A program made the translations under genes and the position numbers. The notes under the pieces are model-generated. The model was not told the origin of the DNA. It worked only from the letters and a program-made list of their open reading frames with translations, and did not search any database. This document shows positions 26,604-35,690 of a DNA stretch of 53,469 bases, in pieces. Position 1 is the first letter of the stretch, and each line of letters begins with the position of its first letter. The DNA comes from Desulfotomaculum sp. (GTDB lineage: Bacteria > Bacillota > Desulfotomaculia > Desulfotomaculales > Desulfallaceae), in the NCBI GenBank assembly GCA_016841675.1, contig JAENYQ010000015.1, positions 1 to 53,469 on the forward strand, read 5' to 3'.

Positions 26604-27158
26604 CTATTTATTCTTATTTCCCTGATCTCCGATCAGGAAACCTGCCTTTTGGAAATAATCCATGCCTGACCACAGAGTGAAAAAAACGGCCACTCCCATG
26701 GCCAGATTACCGAAAGGAATATTGACCAGGGTGAAAGACAGGTCGCGAAGCAGCATGGCCACAATGGCCACTATCTGGGTGATGGTTTTAACCTTCCCCA
26801 ATTTGCTAGCCGAAAGAATAACCCCCTCTGCCGCGGCCAAGGACCGCAGACCGGTAATAGCAAACTCTCGACCAATAATCAGTACAGCCACCCACCCGGA
26901 AAGTCGGTCCAACTCAACCAGAGCAATTAAAGCGGCGGAAATGAGCAATTTATCGGCGAGCGGGTCCAAAAGCTTACCCAGGCTGGTAACTTGTTTTTTC
27001 TTGCGGGCAATATAACCGTCCAACCCGTCAGTGCAGGCTGCCAGCACAAAAACGCCTGCGGCTATATAATCACCCATTGGCAGGCGCAACGTGATCACCG
27101 CCAGCAGTACCGGAACCATTAAGATACGCAGCAGGGTCAACTGATTGGGCAGGTTCAT
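26604..27158 (-). CDS. pgsA: CDP-diacylglycerol-glycerol-3-phosphate 3-phosphatidyltransferase
   Basis: 184-residue membrane enzyme making phosphatidylglycerol phosphate. The CDP-alcohol phosphotransferase signature is intact: DGLDGYIARKKK followed by GKLLDPLADK, with its aspartates. About five hydrophobic helices. It overlaps rimO by 4 nt (ATGA), the usual rodZ-rimO-pgsA order. Confidence 0.95.
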   Translation of the reverse strand: MNLPNQLTLLRILMVPVLLAVITLRLPMGDYIAAGVFVLAACTDGLDGYIARKKKQVTSLGKLLDPLADKLLISAALIALVELDRLSGWVAVLIIGREFAITGLRSLAAAEGVILSASKLGKVKTITQIVAIVAMLLRDLSFTLVNIPFGNLAMGVAVFFTLWSGMDYFQKAGFLIGDQGNKNK

Positions 27159-28486
27159 TGCATTTGTACTCCCGTCAAATCATATTCACCGGCGTCCAGC
27201 ACCTTGACCCGCACAAAATCACCAGGCGCAACTTCGTCCGCCGATGCAAAATAAACTTTGCCGTCTATTTCCGGCGCATCGCCTTCCCATCTGCCCCAAT
27301 ATAAGTTTTGTTGATCATCCCAGCCTTCTGTAAGAACTGCAAGTTCCCGGCCAATCATAGCATTGTTATGTTCCAGCGAAATAGTCTGTTGCAATGCCAT
27401 AACCCTGTCCACTCTTTCTTTAATTATTGATTCCTCAATCCGATGCGGCAGCGCTGCCGCCGCAGTACCTTCTTCAGGTGAATAACCGAAAACACCAGCC
27501 CTTTCAAACCTGGCTGCAGCTATAAAATCTAGCAATTCGCCAAATTCCGCTTCTGTTTCGCCCGGGAATCCCACCAGAAAAGTGGTGCGCAACGTTATAC
27601 CCGGTACGACCTGGCGCAAATGCTCTAACAAACCAAACAGTTCTTCCCCTGAGCCTTTCCTGTTCATCAAACGCAAGATGCGCTTGCTGGCATGCTGCAG
27701 GGGCAAATCGATATAACGGCATATCTTCTCTGAACCTGCCAACAGTTCAATTAATTCCCGGGTAAGGGAATCAGGGTGGCAGTACATTAGCCTGATCCAA
27801 CGGCATTGCTCAATTTTCTCTAGTTGCATCAGCAAATCGACCAGTTTATACCGGCCGTAAAGGTCAATTCCGTATCGAGTGGTTTCCTGAGCCACCACCA
27901 CTAGCTCACGCACACCATGCGCGCACAATTCCTGTGCTTCGGCAATAATATTCTCCTGTGGCCGACTATGGTACGGGCCACGTATACCGGGTATGGCGCA
28001 ATAAGTGCAGCGGTTATCGCAGCCTTCGGCAATTTTAAGGTAAGCGCTATGGGCAGGTGTAGTCAATACTCTGGCTCCGGGACCGGGATATTCATATCCG
28101 GCGCTCCCCAGCATCATTGGCCTTTCCCCTGCTAACATTTGATCTAAAACACCAACAATCTCAGGCACCGAGCCGGTACCCATCACTCCGTCGATTTCTG
28201 GAATTTCATCAAGTAATTCCTGGCCATATCGCTGAGCCAGACAGCCGGCAACCAGTATCTTTTGGCATCGACCGGTATCTTTTAAATGGGCCGCATCCAG
28301 AATGGCCGCAATGGACTCTTCTTTGGCAGTGGTTATAAATCCACAGGTGTTAACAACAATAATTTCGGCTTTCTCTACTACACCTGTTACATTGTACCCC
28401 GCCCGTTGCAGGAAGCCCAACATAATCTCCGAGTCCACCCTGTTTTTTGCGCACCCCAGGCTTGTAAAACCAATATTTAACAACAT
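27155..28486 (-). CDS. rimO: Ribosomal protein uS12 methylthiotransferase
   Basis: 443 residues. The UPF0004 domain carries three cysteines (GCAKNRVDSE, VNTCGFI, VAGCLAQRYG), the radical-SAM domain CDNRCTYCAIP, and a TRAM domain ends the protein. RimO adds a methylthio group to an aspartate of ribosomal protein S12. ATG at 28484-28486 has AGGTG 7 nt upstream; an earlier GTG at 28504 is in frame but its position does not suit the Shine-Dalgarno. Upstream is rodZ. Confidence 0.95.
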   Translation of the reverse strand: MLLNIGFTSLGCAKNRVDSEIMLGFLQRAGYNVTGVVEKAEIIVVNTCGFITTAKEESIAAILDAAHLKDTGRCQKILVAGCLAQRYGQELLDEIPEIDGVMGTGSVPEIVGVLDQMLAGERPMMLGSAGYEYPGPGARVLTTPAHSAYLKIAEGCDNRCTYCAIPGIRGPYHSRPQENIIAEAQELCAHGVRELVVVAQETTRYGIDLYGRYKLVDLLMQLEKIEQCRWIRLMYCHPDSLTRELIELLAGSEKICRYIDLPLQHASKRILRLMNRKGSGEELFGLLEHLRQVVPGITLRTTFLVGFPGETEAEFGELLDFIAAARFERAGVFGYSPEEGTAAAALPHRIEESIIKERVDRVMALQQTISLEHNNAMIGRELAVLTEGWDDQQNLYWGRWEGDAPEIDGKVYFASADEVAPGDFVRVKVLDAGEYDLTGVQMQ

Positions 28487-28556
28487 CCACGCACACCTTT
28501 TCACTTTTTAAGATATAATACATACTACAAAACAAACTGTATAACCTTCTAGGATA

Positions 28557-28604
28557 AATAAAAAGTGCGTCAATTCGTTCTTTATTGACGCACTTTTTAT
28601 TTAC
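28557..28604. terminator. Bidirectional hairpin between rodZ and rimO
   Basis: AAAAAGTGCGTCAAT and its exact inverse with a 9-nt loop (about 28559-28602), with A/T runs on both sides. On the minus strand it lies between rodZ and rimO, so it would separate or attenuate the two. Confidence 0.8.
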
Positions 28605-28626
28605 CTTAAAGCAGATAGCGGAAAAA

Positions 28627-29403
28627 CTACCCTCCAATGGCATTACCGCCGCCATCCTCCCCTATTGCAAAAGATTTGGTCACAACCCTACCCCGCTCAC
28701 CCAAAAATCCGTAGTCACTGCCGTTAACCAATACCCTAACAGCACCGGCATCACCTAGTTTCAGCCAGATACTGTCATTACCCCGAAACTCTTTTGTTAT
28801 CCCAGGTCCCACTAACCCCTCGAAGGCACTGTTGTCGTCCACCACCACTTGCATCCAGCAATCCTTGTCGGTAACCTGGAGTACCACGTTTACACCACGC
28901 TGTGACGGTTCTATCCCAGGCGAGACAGTATCCGGTTCTTCCAGTGAAGGGTCTTGTGCACCAGCCTTCCGGTTGTCTTCACCGGCGGGCATGTTTTGTT
29001 TCTGGCCCCTTTCCGATAAATCACCCTGCGGTGCGGTGCCGGCAAACCCCAACCAATAAAACATCAAGCCGACAAATAACACAGCCACAACAGCAAGCAA
29101 GCCCCGGCTTGTTTTAGCCGGCTTTTTGAAATTAGTGGGTTTTACTTTTTCCAATAAAGGATCAATCTTTGGCTCATGAAATAGAACTTCATATTCTTCA
29201 ACCAGAGCATTACCGTCTAATCCCAGAAAACGAGCATAATTTTTTAAGAATCCCTTAACATAAACTTTACCCGGCAGCACATCAAAATCTTCGTTTTCTA
29301 GGGCCACGATGTATTTACGGCGAATTTTGGTCTCGTTTTCCACCTCGGTTAGGGTAATTCCATTCTCTAACCTGGCATTACGCAACTTTTCGCCTATAGT
29401 CAT
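28627..29403 (-). CDS. rodZ: RodZ-type cell-shape protein
   Basis: 258 residues: an N-terminal xenobiotic-response-type HTH (IGEKLRNARLENGITLTEVE, KYIVALENEDFDVLPGKVY), a membrane helix near 103-122, a proline/acidic linker and a C-terminal beta-rich DUF4115 domain (VTDKDCWMQVVVDD, VRVLVNGSDYG). RodZ links MreB filaments to the cell-wall machinery. Located upstream of rimO-pgsA, as in B. subtilis ymfM. Confidence 0.9.
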   Translation of the reverse strand: MTIGEKLRNARLENGITLTEVENETKIRRKYIVALENEDFDVLPGKVYVKGFLKNYARFLGLDGNALVEEYEVLFHEPKIDPLLEKVKPTNFKKPAKTSRGLLAVVAVLFVGLMFYWLGFAGTAPQGDLSERGQKQNMPAGEDNRKAGAQDPSLEEPDTVSPGIEPSQRGVNVVLQVTDKDCWMQVVVDDNSAFEGLVGPGITKEFRGNDSIWLKLGDAGAVRVLVNGSDYGFLGERGRVVTKSFAIGEDGGGNAIGG

Positions 29404-29543
29404 TATTTAGTCCGTCACCCCCTGCTGCTTATAAAGGAAAAAACACCAAGTCCGCGACATGCACACCACATTTAACTTTTAGTAAACTAGTTCCGGCCCA
29501 AATTATGACAAGGTCGTAGAAATATTGTGCTCCTTTTCGAACA

Positions 29544-30593
29544 TTACTTGTATTCAGGCAATTGATCCAGCCATTTGCCGATAACTTCGGCAGCTTGCAC
29601 CGGGTCCTTAATCTGCACAGATAGATCATAATTGTTATCGGGACCGCAAGGATATTTATAAAGGGGATCGTAGTAGTATTCCAGCAAAAATTCAATAACC
29701 AGTTCTACTTCACCACGGTCAAGCCACTGGTTCAATTCCTCAACCTTGCTTTTGCCCAGATATTTGGCGAGCCGTTTGACAGCCTCGCGCAGCGCTTGTG
29801 GATTCCCTTCCGTTTCTGTATAGTAATCTCTCTTGATCCGCTGTACCCTTAAATCAAACGGGGCATATGTAAGCACGCGGTATCCACGACGCATTGAATC
29901 AAGCACTGTATCCGGCACAAATAAATTACCCAGTCGTTTACTCTCACATTCTACTAGGAAAACACCAACGTTTTCTGCCCGCCTCAAATTATCCTGAATC
30001 AAGGCTTCAAACATTTTTTGACTCGGGGATGGGGGTTGGCCAATTTTCCCGAAAACGGAACCCCGGTGCAAAGCCAGTCCCTCTAGGTCTAATACCGGAC
30101 GGCCATTGCGCTTAAGTTCTAAAAGCAGATCAGTTTTCCCCACCCCGGTTAAACCATGTATTACAATGGCTCGGTGGGGTAATTCCCTGTCCAGGTATTC
30201 AATAATGTAATGCCGATAAGATTTGAAACCACCTTTGATACGATTGACTTTCATACCCATAGCGTCAAGAACGCAGCCTGCAAAGTGGCTTCGGTCGCCG
30301 CCGCGCCAGCAAAAAATGTTTACTTCACCCTTGGGAGCAATTTTTTTAATGTTATAAACAAATAACGGCAAACGGGGGGCCACAATTTCCATGGCCAATT
30401 CCCTGGCCCGGTCAGAACTTTCCAGTTTATGCGCCTTGCCTACCAACGATCTCTCAACATTGTTCAAAAGTGGAACGTTATAGGAATTCGGTATGGTTGC
30501 CTCTAAAAATTCCCCGGGTGAACGGAGATCCACCAACGGGATCTGACTCCTGGATTCATTTATGATTTCCCTTATATCTATGTCTTTGTACAT
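29544..30593 (-). CDS. mnmH: tRNA 2-selenouridine synthase
   Basis: 349 residues: a rhodanese domain with the active-site FCWRGGDRS (Cys-95) and a P-loop domain (IHGLTGVGKTDLL, near 145-157). MnmH (SelU/YbbB) replaces sulfur by selenium, via geranylated 2-thiouridine, in the wobble uridine of Lys, Glu and Gln tRNAs. The protein implies that the organism makes selenophosphate. The ATG has only a weak, distant GGAG. It stands between ftsK and rodZ, flanked by repeats, and appears to be an insertion into an otherwise conserved block. Confidence 0.93.
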   Translation of the reverse strand: MYKDIDIREIINESRSQIPLVDLRSPGEFLEATIPNSYNVPLLNNVERSLVGKAHKLESSDRARELAMEIVAPRLPLFVYNIKKIAPKGEVNIFCWRGGDRSHFAGCVLDAMGMKVNRIKGGFKSYRHYIIEYLDRELPHRAIVIHGLTGVGKTDLLLELKRNGRPVLDLEGLALHRGSVFGKIGQPPSPSQKMFEALIQDNLRRAENVGVFLVECESKRLGNLFVPDTVLDSMRRGYRVLTYAPFDLRVQRIKRDYYTETEGNPQALREAVKRLAKYLGKSKVEELNQWLDRGEVELVIEFLLEYYYDPLYKYPCGPDNNYDLSVQIKDPVQAAEVIGKWLDQLPEYK

Positions 30594-30776
30594 TTAAGAT
30601 TCTAACTCCAGACTAAGAATGATTCCTTTAAAATTAACGTTCCCTTCGACACGGTGGATTATTTATCCTCTTTTTATCATACAGTTAAGCTATTCTGCCC
30701 TATTGAAGAAGAAAAAATAGCTTTGTAGTTATCATTCAGGTATTCATAATTTAAGAGTTAGAATTCTGAAAGTATA

Positions 30777-30837
30777 CCCATAAGGGGACTGGTTGCTTTT
30801 TCAGTTTTTAAAAAAAAGCAGTCTGTCCCCTTATGGG
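30777..30837. repeat. GGGGAC-type hairpin with 13-bp arms
   Basis: CCCATAAGGGGAC (30777-30789) and its exact inverse (30825-30837) around an A/T-rich core containing TTTTTAAAAAAAA; related to the hairpin at 24186. The right arm overlaps the next element. Confidence 0.75.
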
Positions 30838-30983
30838 CACTGAAAAAGTCAATTAATATGGCAAATAGACAATATTTTACATTATGAGCGTAACGAAGAA
30901 TCTAAGTATTCAGCGGCTTTATAAATTCTTCATTTCACTTCGTTTTATTCAGAATGACACTGACCTAGACTTTTTCAGTGCCC
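30835..30983. repeat. 149-bp element with 16-bp terminal inverted repeats
   Basis: Bounded by GGGCACTGAAAAAGTC (30835-30850) and its exact inverse (30968-30983). The interior holds a GTCATTCTG-family hairpin (TGAGCGTAACGAAGAATC to ATTCAGAATGACA). No coding capacity. It has the form of a miniature inverted-repeat element. Together with the 30777 hairpin it occupies the gap between ftsK and mnmH. Confidence 0.8.
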
Positions 30984-31003
30984 TTTTTGTCCCTTTTTGT
31001 TTT

Positions 31004-33310
31004 TTATTTATCATTACCTGCTTGAGCACTGCTCCGGCCATGGAATAACTGCTGGTATTCCTCGGTATTGATTAAAACTGTACGGGGCTTACTACCCTCA
31101 TGCCCGCTGACATAACCTCTCCTTTCCATCATATCCATCAACCTGGCAGCCCGGGCGTAACCGATGTGCAGCCGCCGCTGCAGCAAAGATATGGATCCGT
31201 GTCCGGTTTGGACAAATATTTGTAATGCTCTGGCCAGCAGCTTATCGTCATATTCAGGCTCATCCTCTGCTGCCGCCACCTCCTGCTCCAGATTTTCGTC
31301 ATAATCCGGATAAGCTTTCTTTTTCCAAAAATTAACTAGCAGTTCCACTTCACGGTCTGAAAGAAAGGCTCCCTGCACCCTGATTGGCTTGGTAGCGCCT
31401 ACCGGGTAAAAAAGCATATCACCGCGGCCCAAAAGCTTTTCGGCCCCGCCCATGTCCAATATAGTGCGGGAATCAATTTGTGACGATACTGCGAAACTGA
31501 TGCGCGATGGTATATTGGCTTTAATTAACCCGGTAATGATGTCCACCGACGGCCGCTGAGTCGCTACCACCAGGTGTATGCCCGCAGCTCTGGCCATCTG
31601 GGCCAACCTGCAGATTGCATCCTCCACATCCGCAGGGGAAACCATCATTAAGTCGGCCAGTTCGTCAATAATAATTACCAACTGCGGCAACGGCACCTTG
31701 CCTTCCCGCCGCATCATGTTATTATAACGGGTCAGGTCTCGCACTCCGGCACCAGCGAATAATTCATAACGGTATTCCATCTCCTTAACAGCCCAGCGCA
31801 GCGAAGTGGCGGATTTCCTGGGATCGGTAACCACCGGTGACACTAGGTGGGGAATACCGTTAAAGGTCGCCAATTCTACCATTTTAGGGTCAATAATTAG
31901 AAACTTAACCTGTTCAGGCGTTGACTTGTACAAAATGCCGGCTATCAGTGTATTTAGGCAAACGCTTTTGCCCGCTCCCGTAGCCCCGGCAATTAGCAAG
32001 TGCGGCATGCGAGACAGGTCATCCAAGATAGGGTTCCCTGCTACGTCCTTACCCAAAGCAATAGTTAAATATGATGCAGATTGCTGAAACTCAACTGTTT
32101 CCACCAGCTCACGCAGGTATACCGTGGCAACCTCTCTGTTGGGCACCTCGATGCCCACTACTGCCTTGCCCGGTACCGGTGCTTCAATACGCACATCCGA
32201 AGCCGCCATTCCCAAAGCAATATCGTCAGCCAGGCTTACAATGCGGCTGACCTTGACGCCAGGTGGAGGTTGAACCTCGTACCTGGTTATTACTGGTCCC
32301 TTGGATACCTTGGTCACTCTGACTCTAATACCGAACGAGGCCAAGATTTCTTCCAGTCTTTTAATATTATCGGCAATATCCTGATTATTTTTACTTATTT
32401 TACCCCTTACTGGCTTGGTTAAAATGGATAACGGAGGTAGTTTGCCGCCGCGTCCGGTTTCATCAACCGGCGCAGTAAATTCCTTGATGTCCCCTGTTTC
32501 AAACGGTTGGGTTAATTCCTTGCTTTGTTCATCTTCCACAAGTTGCTCTATGTTGCGTTCTTCATCGGGATGCATGAACGGGCGGTAATAAACAACATTG
32601 GATTTTTTTTCTTTACCCGTTCTATTAGTCGTTTTAATAGGGGCATAAGATTGCATGTCAAGTTGGTTATTTAAATTATCTTCCTTACTCTTTCGATCAT
32701 CACCGGAAGCTTGCGACTGGTCAACTATTTCCGGACGGTCTACCAATTCCTCAACAGCAGTGGTAAAAAGAAATTCATCCACCGTGTGTATCGTTTTTTT
32801 TAGCGCATCTGTGACTCTACGAGTCATATTTCGAAACAGCACCGCCACTGACTGGTTGGTCAACAAAAGCACAGCAACCAGCATCAGGGCTGACAGGACT
32901 ATATACATGCCCAAAGCACCAAATGAGTTCAGCAGTACATAATAAATGATACCGCCGATTACTCCGCCCCCGTCACCCTGCATACCGGCCTTTAAAATGT
33001 ATTCCTTCGGTATGGGCATGTGCAGTAAGGTTAGCGCCACCATCAAGCAAATTACAGCCCCGTATATATTAACGTTTTTTTTGATTTTACTTTTTAGATA
33101 CAACATTTTAAAACCGAATACCGCCAATAATACCGGAAAAAGATATCTGCCTTCACCCGCGAGGGTCAAAATAGCCCTGTTAATCAGACCGCCCACCAGC
33201 CCTACTGACGGGTTCAGTACGCTAATTAATGTCAGCGCCGCCAGGGCCAGCAGCGTAATACCGATTATTTCACAGCGGATTTCTTCCTGTATATTTTTCG
33301 CCGGTGGCAT
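31004..33310 (-). CDS. ftsK: FtsK/SpoIIIE family DNA translocase
   Basis: 768 residues. Four or so membrane helices in the first 170 residues, a linker, then the alpha/beta motor with Walker A GATGAGKSV and the translocase core (LIIDPKMVELATFNGIPHL, IDELADLMM), and a C-terminal gamma winged-helix domain (HGSISLLQRRLHIGYARAARL) that reads orienting DNA sequences. Moves chromosomal DNA through the division or sporulation septum. AGGAGG precedes the ATG by about 10 nt. Its genome position matches B. subtilis spoIIIE. Confidence 0.95.
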   Translation of the reverse strand: MPPAKNIQEEIRCEIIGITLLALAALTLISVLNPSVGLVGGLINRAILTLAGEGRYLFPVLLAVFGFKMLYLKSKIKKNVNIYGAVICLMVALTLLHMPIPKEYILKAGMQGDGGGVIGGIIYYVLLNSFGALGMYIVLSALMLVAVLLLTNQSVAVLFRNMTRRVTDALKKTIHTVDEFLFTTAVEELVDRPEIVDQSQASGDDRKSKEDNLNNQLDMQSYAPIKTTNRTGKEKKSNVVYYRPFMHPDEERNIEQLVEDEQSKELTQPFETGDIKEFTAPVDETGRGGKLPPLSILTKPVRGKISKNNQDIADNIKRLEEILASFGIRVRVTKVSKGPVITRYEVQPPPGVKVSRIVSLADDIALGMAASDVRIEAPVPGKAVVGIEVPNREVATVYLRELVETVEFQQSASYLTIALGKDVAGNPILDDLSRMPHLLIAGATGAGKSVCLNTLIAGILYKSTPEQVKFLIIDPKMVELATFNGIPHLVSPVVTDPRKSATSLRWAVKEMEYRYELFAGAGVRDLTRYNNMMRREGKVPLPQLVIIIDELADLMMVSPADVEDAICRLAQMARAAGIHLVVATQRPSVDIITGLIKANIPSRISFAVSSQIDSRTILDMGGAEKLLGRGDMLFYPVGATKPIRVQGAFLSDREVELLVNFWKKKAYPDYDENLEQEVAAAEDEPEYDDKLLARALQIFVQTGHGSISLLQRRLHIGYARAARLMDMMERRGYVSGHEGSKPRTVLINTEEYQQLFHGRSSAQAGNDK

Positions 33311-33375
33311 CCCGCTACACCTCCTTATTAAGTATACTTATTCCATATATTACATATAATTCCTTCTACGATAAA

Positions 33376-33423
33376 AACTAAATTTTGGTGGGGTTTAGTA
33401 TTATCGGAGGGATGTATAGGTGC
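33376..33423. repeat. Fragment of the structured inverted-repeat element
   Basis: AACTAAATTTTGGTGGGG and the following GTTTAGTATTATCGGAGGG, ATGTATAGGTGC match the left part of the copy at 51282-51513 (read in reverse) with few changes, then similarity stops. A truncated copy. Confidence 0.65.
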
Positions 33424-33447
33424 ACTGACACTTAAAATAAATAAAAA

Positions 33448-33470
33448 AAGACCGGTCCGAGACCGGTTCT
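33448..33470 (-). terminator. Terminator of uppP
   Basis: Minus-strand ACCGGTC / GACCGGT stem followed by seven T residues, about 30 nt after the stop. Confidence 0.85.
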
Positions 33471-33498
33471 GCATAAGACATTGTATTTCATTGAATTG

Positions 33499-34287
33499 TT
33501 ACCTAACTAGGTAAAATCCAATTACTAGCGTGCCTAGTATCAGGCGATACCACACAAACAAAGCGTAACTGAAGCGGGCCAGATATTGTAGAAGGAACTT
33601 GATAGCAAAAAAGCCAACCACGGCAGATACTGCAACACCGGTAAAAAAAGGAATAGTCAAATCCGCGGCGGTTATTTCCAGCAGTTTCTTTAACCCTGCA
33701 CCGGCAATGATTGGGGTAGCCAGCAAAAAAGAAAAACGGGCCGAGGTTTCCCTGGTCAGGCCGAAAAGCCGCCCGGCGGTCATGGTAATACCGGAACGGG
33801 AGACGCCGGGTATTATTGCCAAGGCTTGGGACACCCCGATTAACAGGGTTTCCTTCAATCCCATATCAGGCAATTTTTTTGTGGCTGGTGACCGTGTGTC
33901 AACGAAGTGCAAAATTACGCCCATCACCATCAGCATAATGCCAATTAATAGCGGATGGCGCAAAGCGGTTTCTGCCATATCTTCAAGCATATAACCGGTA
34001 ATAGCACCAGGTATAGTAGCCAGTACCAGGTACCAAAACATTCGGCCTTCGGTGTTTTTCTTGCGCTGCAACCCGTTGGACACTAGCTCTAGCCAATCGC
34101 GCCAAAAAAAACCACCGATAGCAAAAAGTGAACCTACATGCAGAGCCACGTCGAAAGTAAGTCCGGCGTAAACCCAGCCCATCAGCCAAGGCACCAGCAC
34201 CAAGTGTGCTGAGCTGGAAATTGGTAAAAACTCGCCCAAACCCTGTATAATACCTAGTACTATTGCTTGAAAAAGATCCAATTTCAT
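33499..34287 (-). CDS. uppP: Undecaprenyl-diphosphatase
   Basis: 262-residue membrane phosphatase (BacA/UppP) that recycles the lipid carrier of cell-wall synthesis and can confer bacitracin resistance. The two conserved motifs GLGEFLPISSSAHL (about 16-29) and PGVSRSGITMTAGRL (about 159-173) are intact, with about seven or eight hydrophobic helices. AAAGG precedes the ATG. It separates ylzJ from ftsK, which are adjacent in Bacillus. Confidence 0.95.
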   Translation of the reverse strand: MKLDLFQAIVLGIIQGLGEFLPISSSAHLVLVPWLMGWVYAGLTFDVALHVGSLFAIGGFFWRDWLELVSNGLQRKKNTEGRMFWYLVLATIPGAITGYMLEDMAETALRHPLLIGIMLMVMGVILHFVDTRSPATKKLPDMGLKETLLIGVSQALAIIPGVSRSGITMTAGRLFGLTRETSARFSFLLATPIIAGAGLKKLLEITAADLTIPFFTGVAVSAVVGFFAIKFLLQYLARFSYALFVWYRLILGTLVIGFYLVR

Positions 34288-34425
34288 CCCAACCTTTATC
34301 TCTCAAAATCAAACAGCATCATTATATCACAGTGACAAGCAGTTCTACTACCAGAACAAAAGATCACAATAATTAATAAAGCCAAGTGTTATTCAAATAT
34401 ACCGGTGTGAATGGCCCTGTACACG

Positions 34426-34463
34426 CAAAAAGCGTGTACCTAATATTTGATACACGCTTTTTA
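34426..34463 (-). terminator. Terminator of the tepA-ylzJ unit
   Basis: AAAAAGCGTGTA and its inverse with a 12-nt loop; T runs on both sides, just after the ylzJ stop. Confidence 0.85.
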
Positions 34464-34475
34464 CTAATCTTAAAC

Positions 34476-34694
34476 CTAACTATCCGCCTTAACTAGCGCA
34501 CCGGGATATAATTCGCTGCGCAAGAAATCCATCGGGTTCGTGCTTAAAATCTGCACCAGTTCCATTTTGCCACCACCGATATCCTTTACAATGGCAGGTA
34601 CTCCGTTAACGGTAACTTCCCTCTCCGAAGAACGGTCCAATTTTTCAAACCCGGCCAACACCAGTTCCAACTGCATTGGTGTGTATAAAATCAA
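34476..34694 (-). CDS. YlzJ-like small protein
   Basis: 72 residues: [17 protein letters not shown] at the N-terminus, a beta-rich centre ([30 protein letters not shown]) and GALV near the end, as in the YlzJ-like family of spore formers. Function unknown. It overlaps the tepA stop by 4 nt. Context as in B. subtilis tepA-ylzJ supports the call. Confidence 0.8.
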   Translation of the reverse strand: MILYTPMQLELVLAGFEKLDRSSEREVTVNGVPAIVKDIGGGKMELVQILSTNPMDFLRSELYPGALVKADS

Positions 34695-35509
34695 TGCTTT
34701 AGCCCCCCGTCCCCGGCTTTCCGTTCATCAATAAGTTGCTTTAGCTTATTGATAGCCTGGCTCATACCCCCCACCTCGTCAACCAAATTGCAGTCCACAG
34801 CATCCTGCCCGATCAGTACGGTACCGATATCCCGGGCCAGTTCACCAGTTCGGAACATTAAATCACGAAATCTTTCTTCTGTAACTCTGGAATGGGATGT
34901 AATAAACCGGACAACCCGATCTTGCATTTTATCCAAATACTCATAAGTTTGGGGCACACCGATAACCAGTCCAGTCAGGCGGATGGGATGGATGGTCATG
35001 CTTGCAGTTTCGGCGATAAACGAATAGTTTGTTGAGACGGCAATGGGAACACCAATACTGTGCCCTCCCCCTAGCACCAAAGACGTGGTTGGCTTGGAGA
35101 GACTAGCAATAATTTCGGCGATAGCAAGACCCGCTTCCACATCACCGCCCACCGTGTTTAAAACAATGAGCACGCCCTCAATTTCAGTGCTTTGTTCTAA
35201 TGCTACCAACTGGGGAATCAGGTGCTCGTATTTGGTGGTTTTGTTTTGTGGCGGCAGCACCAAGTGTCCTTCAATTTGGCCCACAATGGTCAGGCAGTGA
35301 ATGTTGCTTTTAATCTCAGGTACTTGAGTGGTGCCCATTTCCTTTACGGCCTCAATGGTATTTTTGGACTTGCCTGTAACCCTGGTCCGATCCCCGGGGT
35401 CATGGTTGGGATTATCGGTACGCTCAGGGTAAGTTTCCGGGTCTGGGCGTGAAGGTGGCTGGTAAGGAAAAACACCGGGTACTTCGTCGAAAGACTGGTA
35501 GTAAGACAT
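34691..35509 (-). CDS. tepA: TepA-type ClpP-fold serine protease
   Basis: About 272 residues: a low-complexity N-terminus with prolines, then a ClpP fold with [27 protein letters not shown], and the serine region [13 protein letters not shown] followed by [11 protein letters not shown] with the histidine. In B. subtilis TepA is required for germination-related protein processing. ATG at 35507-35509 has GGGAGG 7 nt upstream; an earlier in-frame start at 35545 is unsupported. Confidence 0.9.
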   Translation of the reverse strand: MSYYQSFDEVPGVFPYQPPSRPDPETYPERTDNPNHDPGDRTRVTGKSKNTIEAVKEMGTTQVPEIKSNIHCLTIVGQIEGHLVLPPQNKTTKYEHLIPQLVALEQSTEIEGVLIVLNTVGGDVEAGLAIAEIIASLSKPTTSLVLGGGHSIGVPIAVSTNYSFIAETASMTIHPIRLTGLVIGVPQTYEYLDKMQDRVVRFITSHSRVTEERFRDLMFRTGELARDIGTVLIGQDAVDCNLVDEVGGMSQAINKLKQLIDERKAGDGGLKH

Positions 35510-35570
35510 ATTAAACCTCCCCGTTCCATGAACATAATTTAGCAATTGTCAGTTTAGTATGTATTACTAC

Positions 35571-35608
35571 CGCAAAAAAAATACACAGGCGCTTGCCTGT
35601 GTATTTCG
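35571..35608 (-). terminator. Terminator after the RNase J gene
   Basis: Minus-strand AAATACACAGGC / GCCTGTGTATTT stem, loop AAGC, then eight T residues. Confidence 0.9.
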
Positions 35609-35610
35609 TT

Positions 35611-35690
35611 CAATCGGGGACATTCCTCGACCCCAAAGTCTTTTTTACCCCAAAGCTGAGGTGTGTCCCCTTTCACAAGTTGGGGACATC
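35611..35690. repeat. GGGGACATTCCTCGACCCC repeat
   Basis: ATCGGGGACATTCCTCGACC, CCAAAGCTGAGGTGTGTCCC and TTGGGGACAT follow each other between the RNase J stop and its terminator. The first two segments recur almost unchanged at 38708-38770. Confidence 0.75.
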
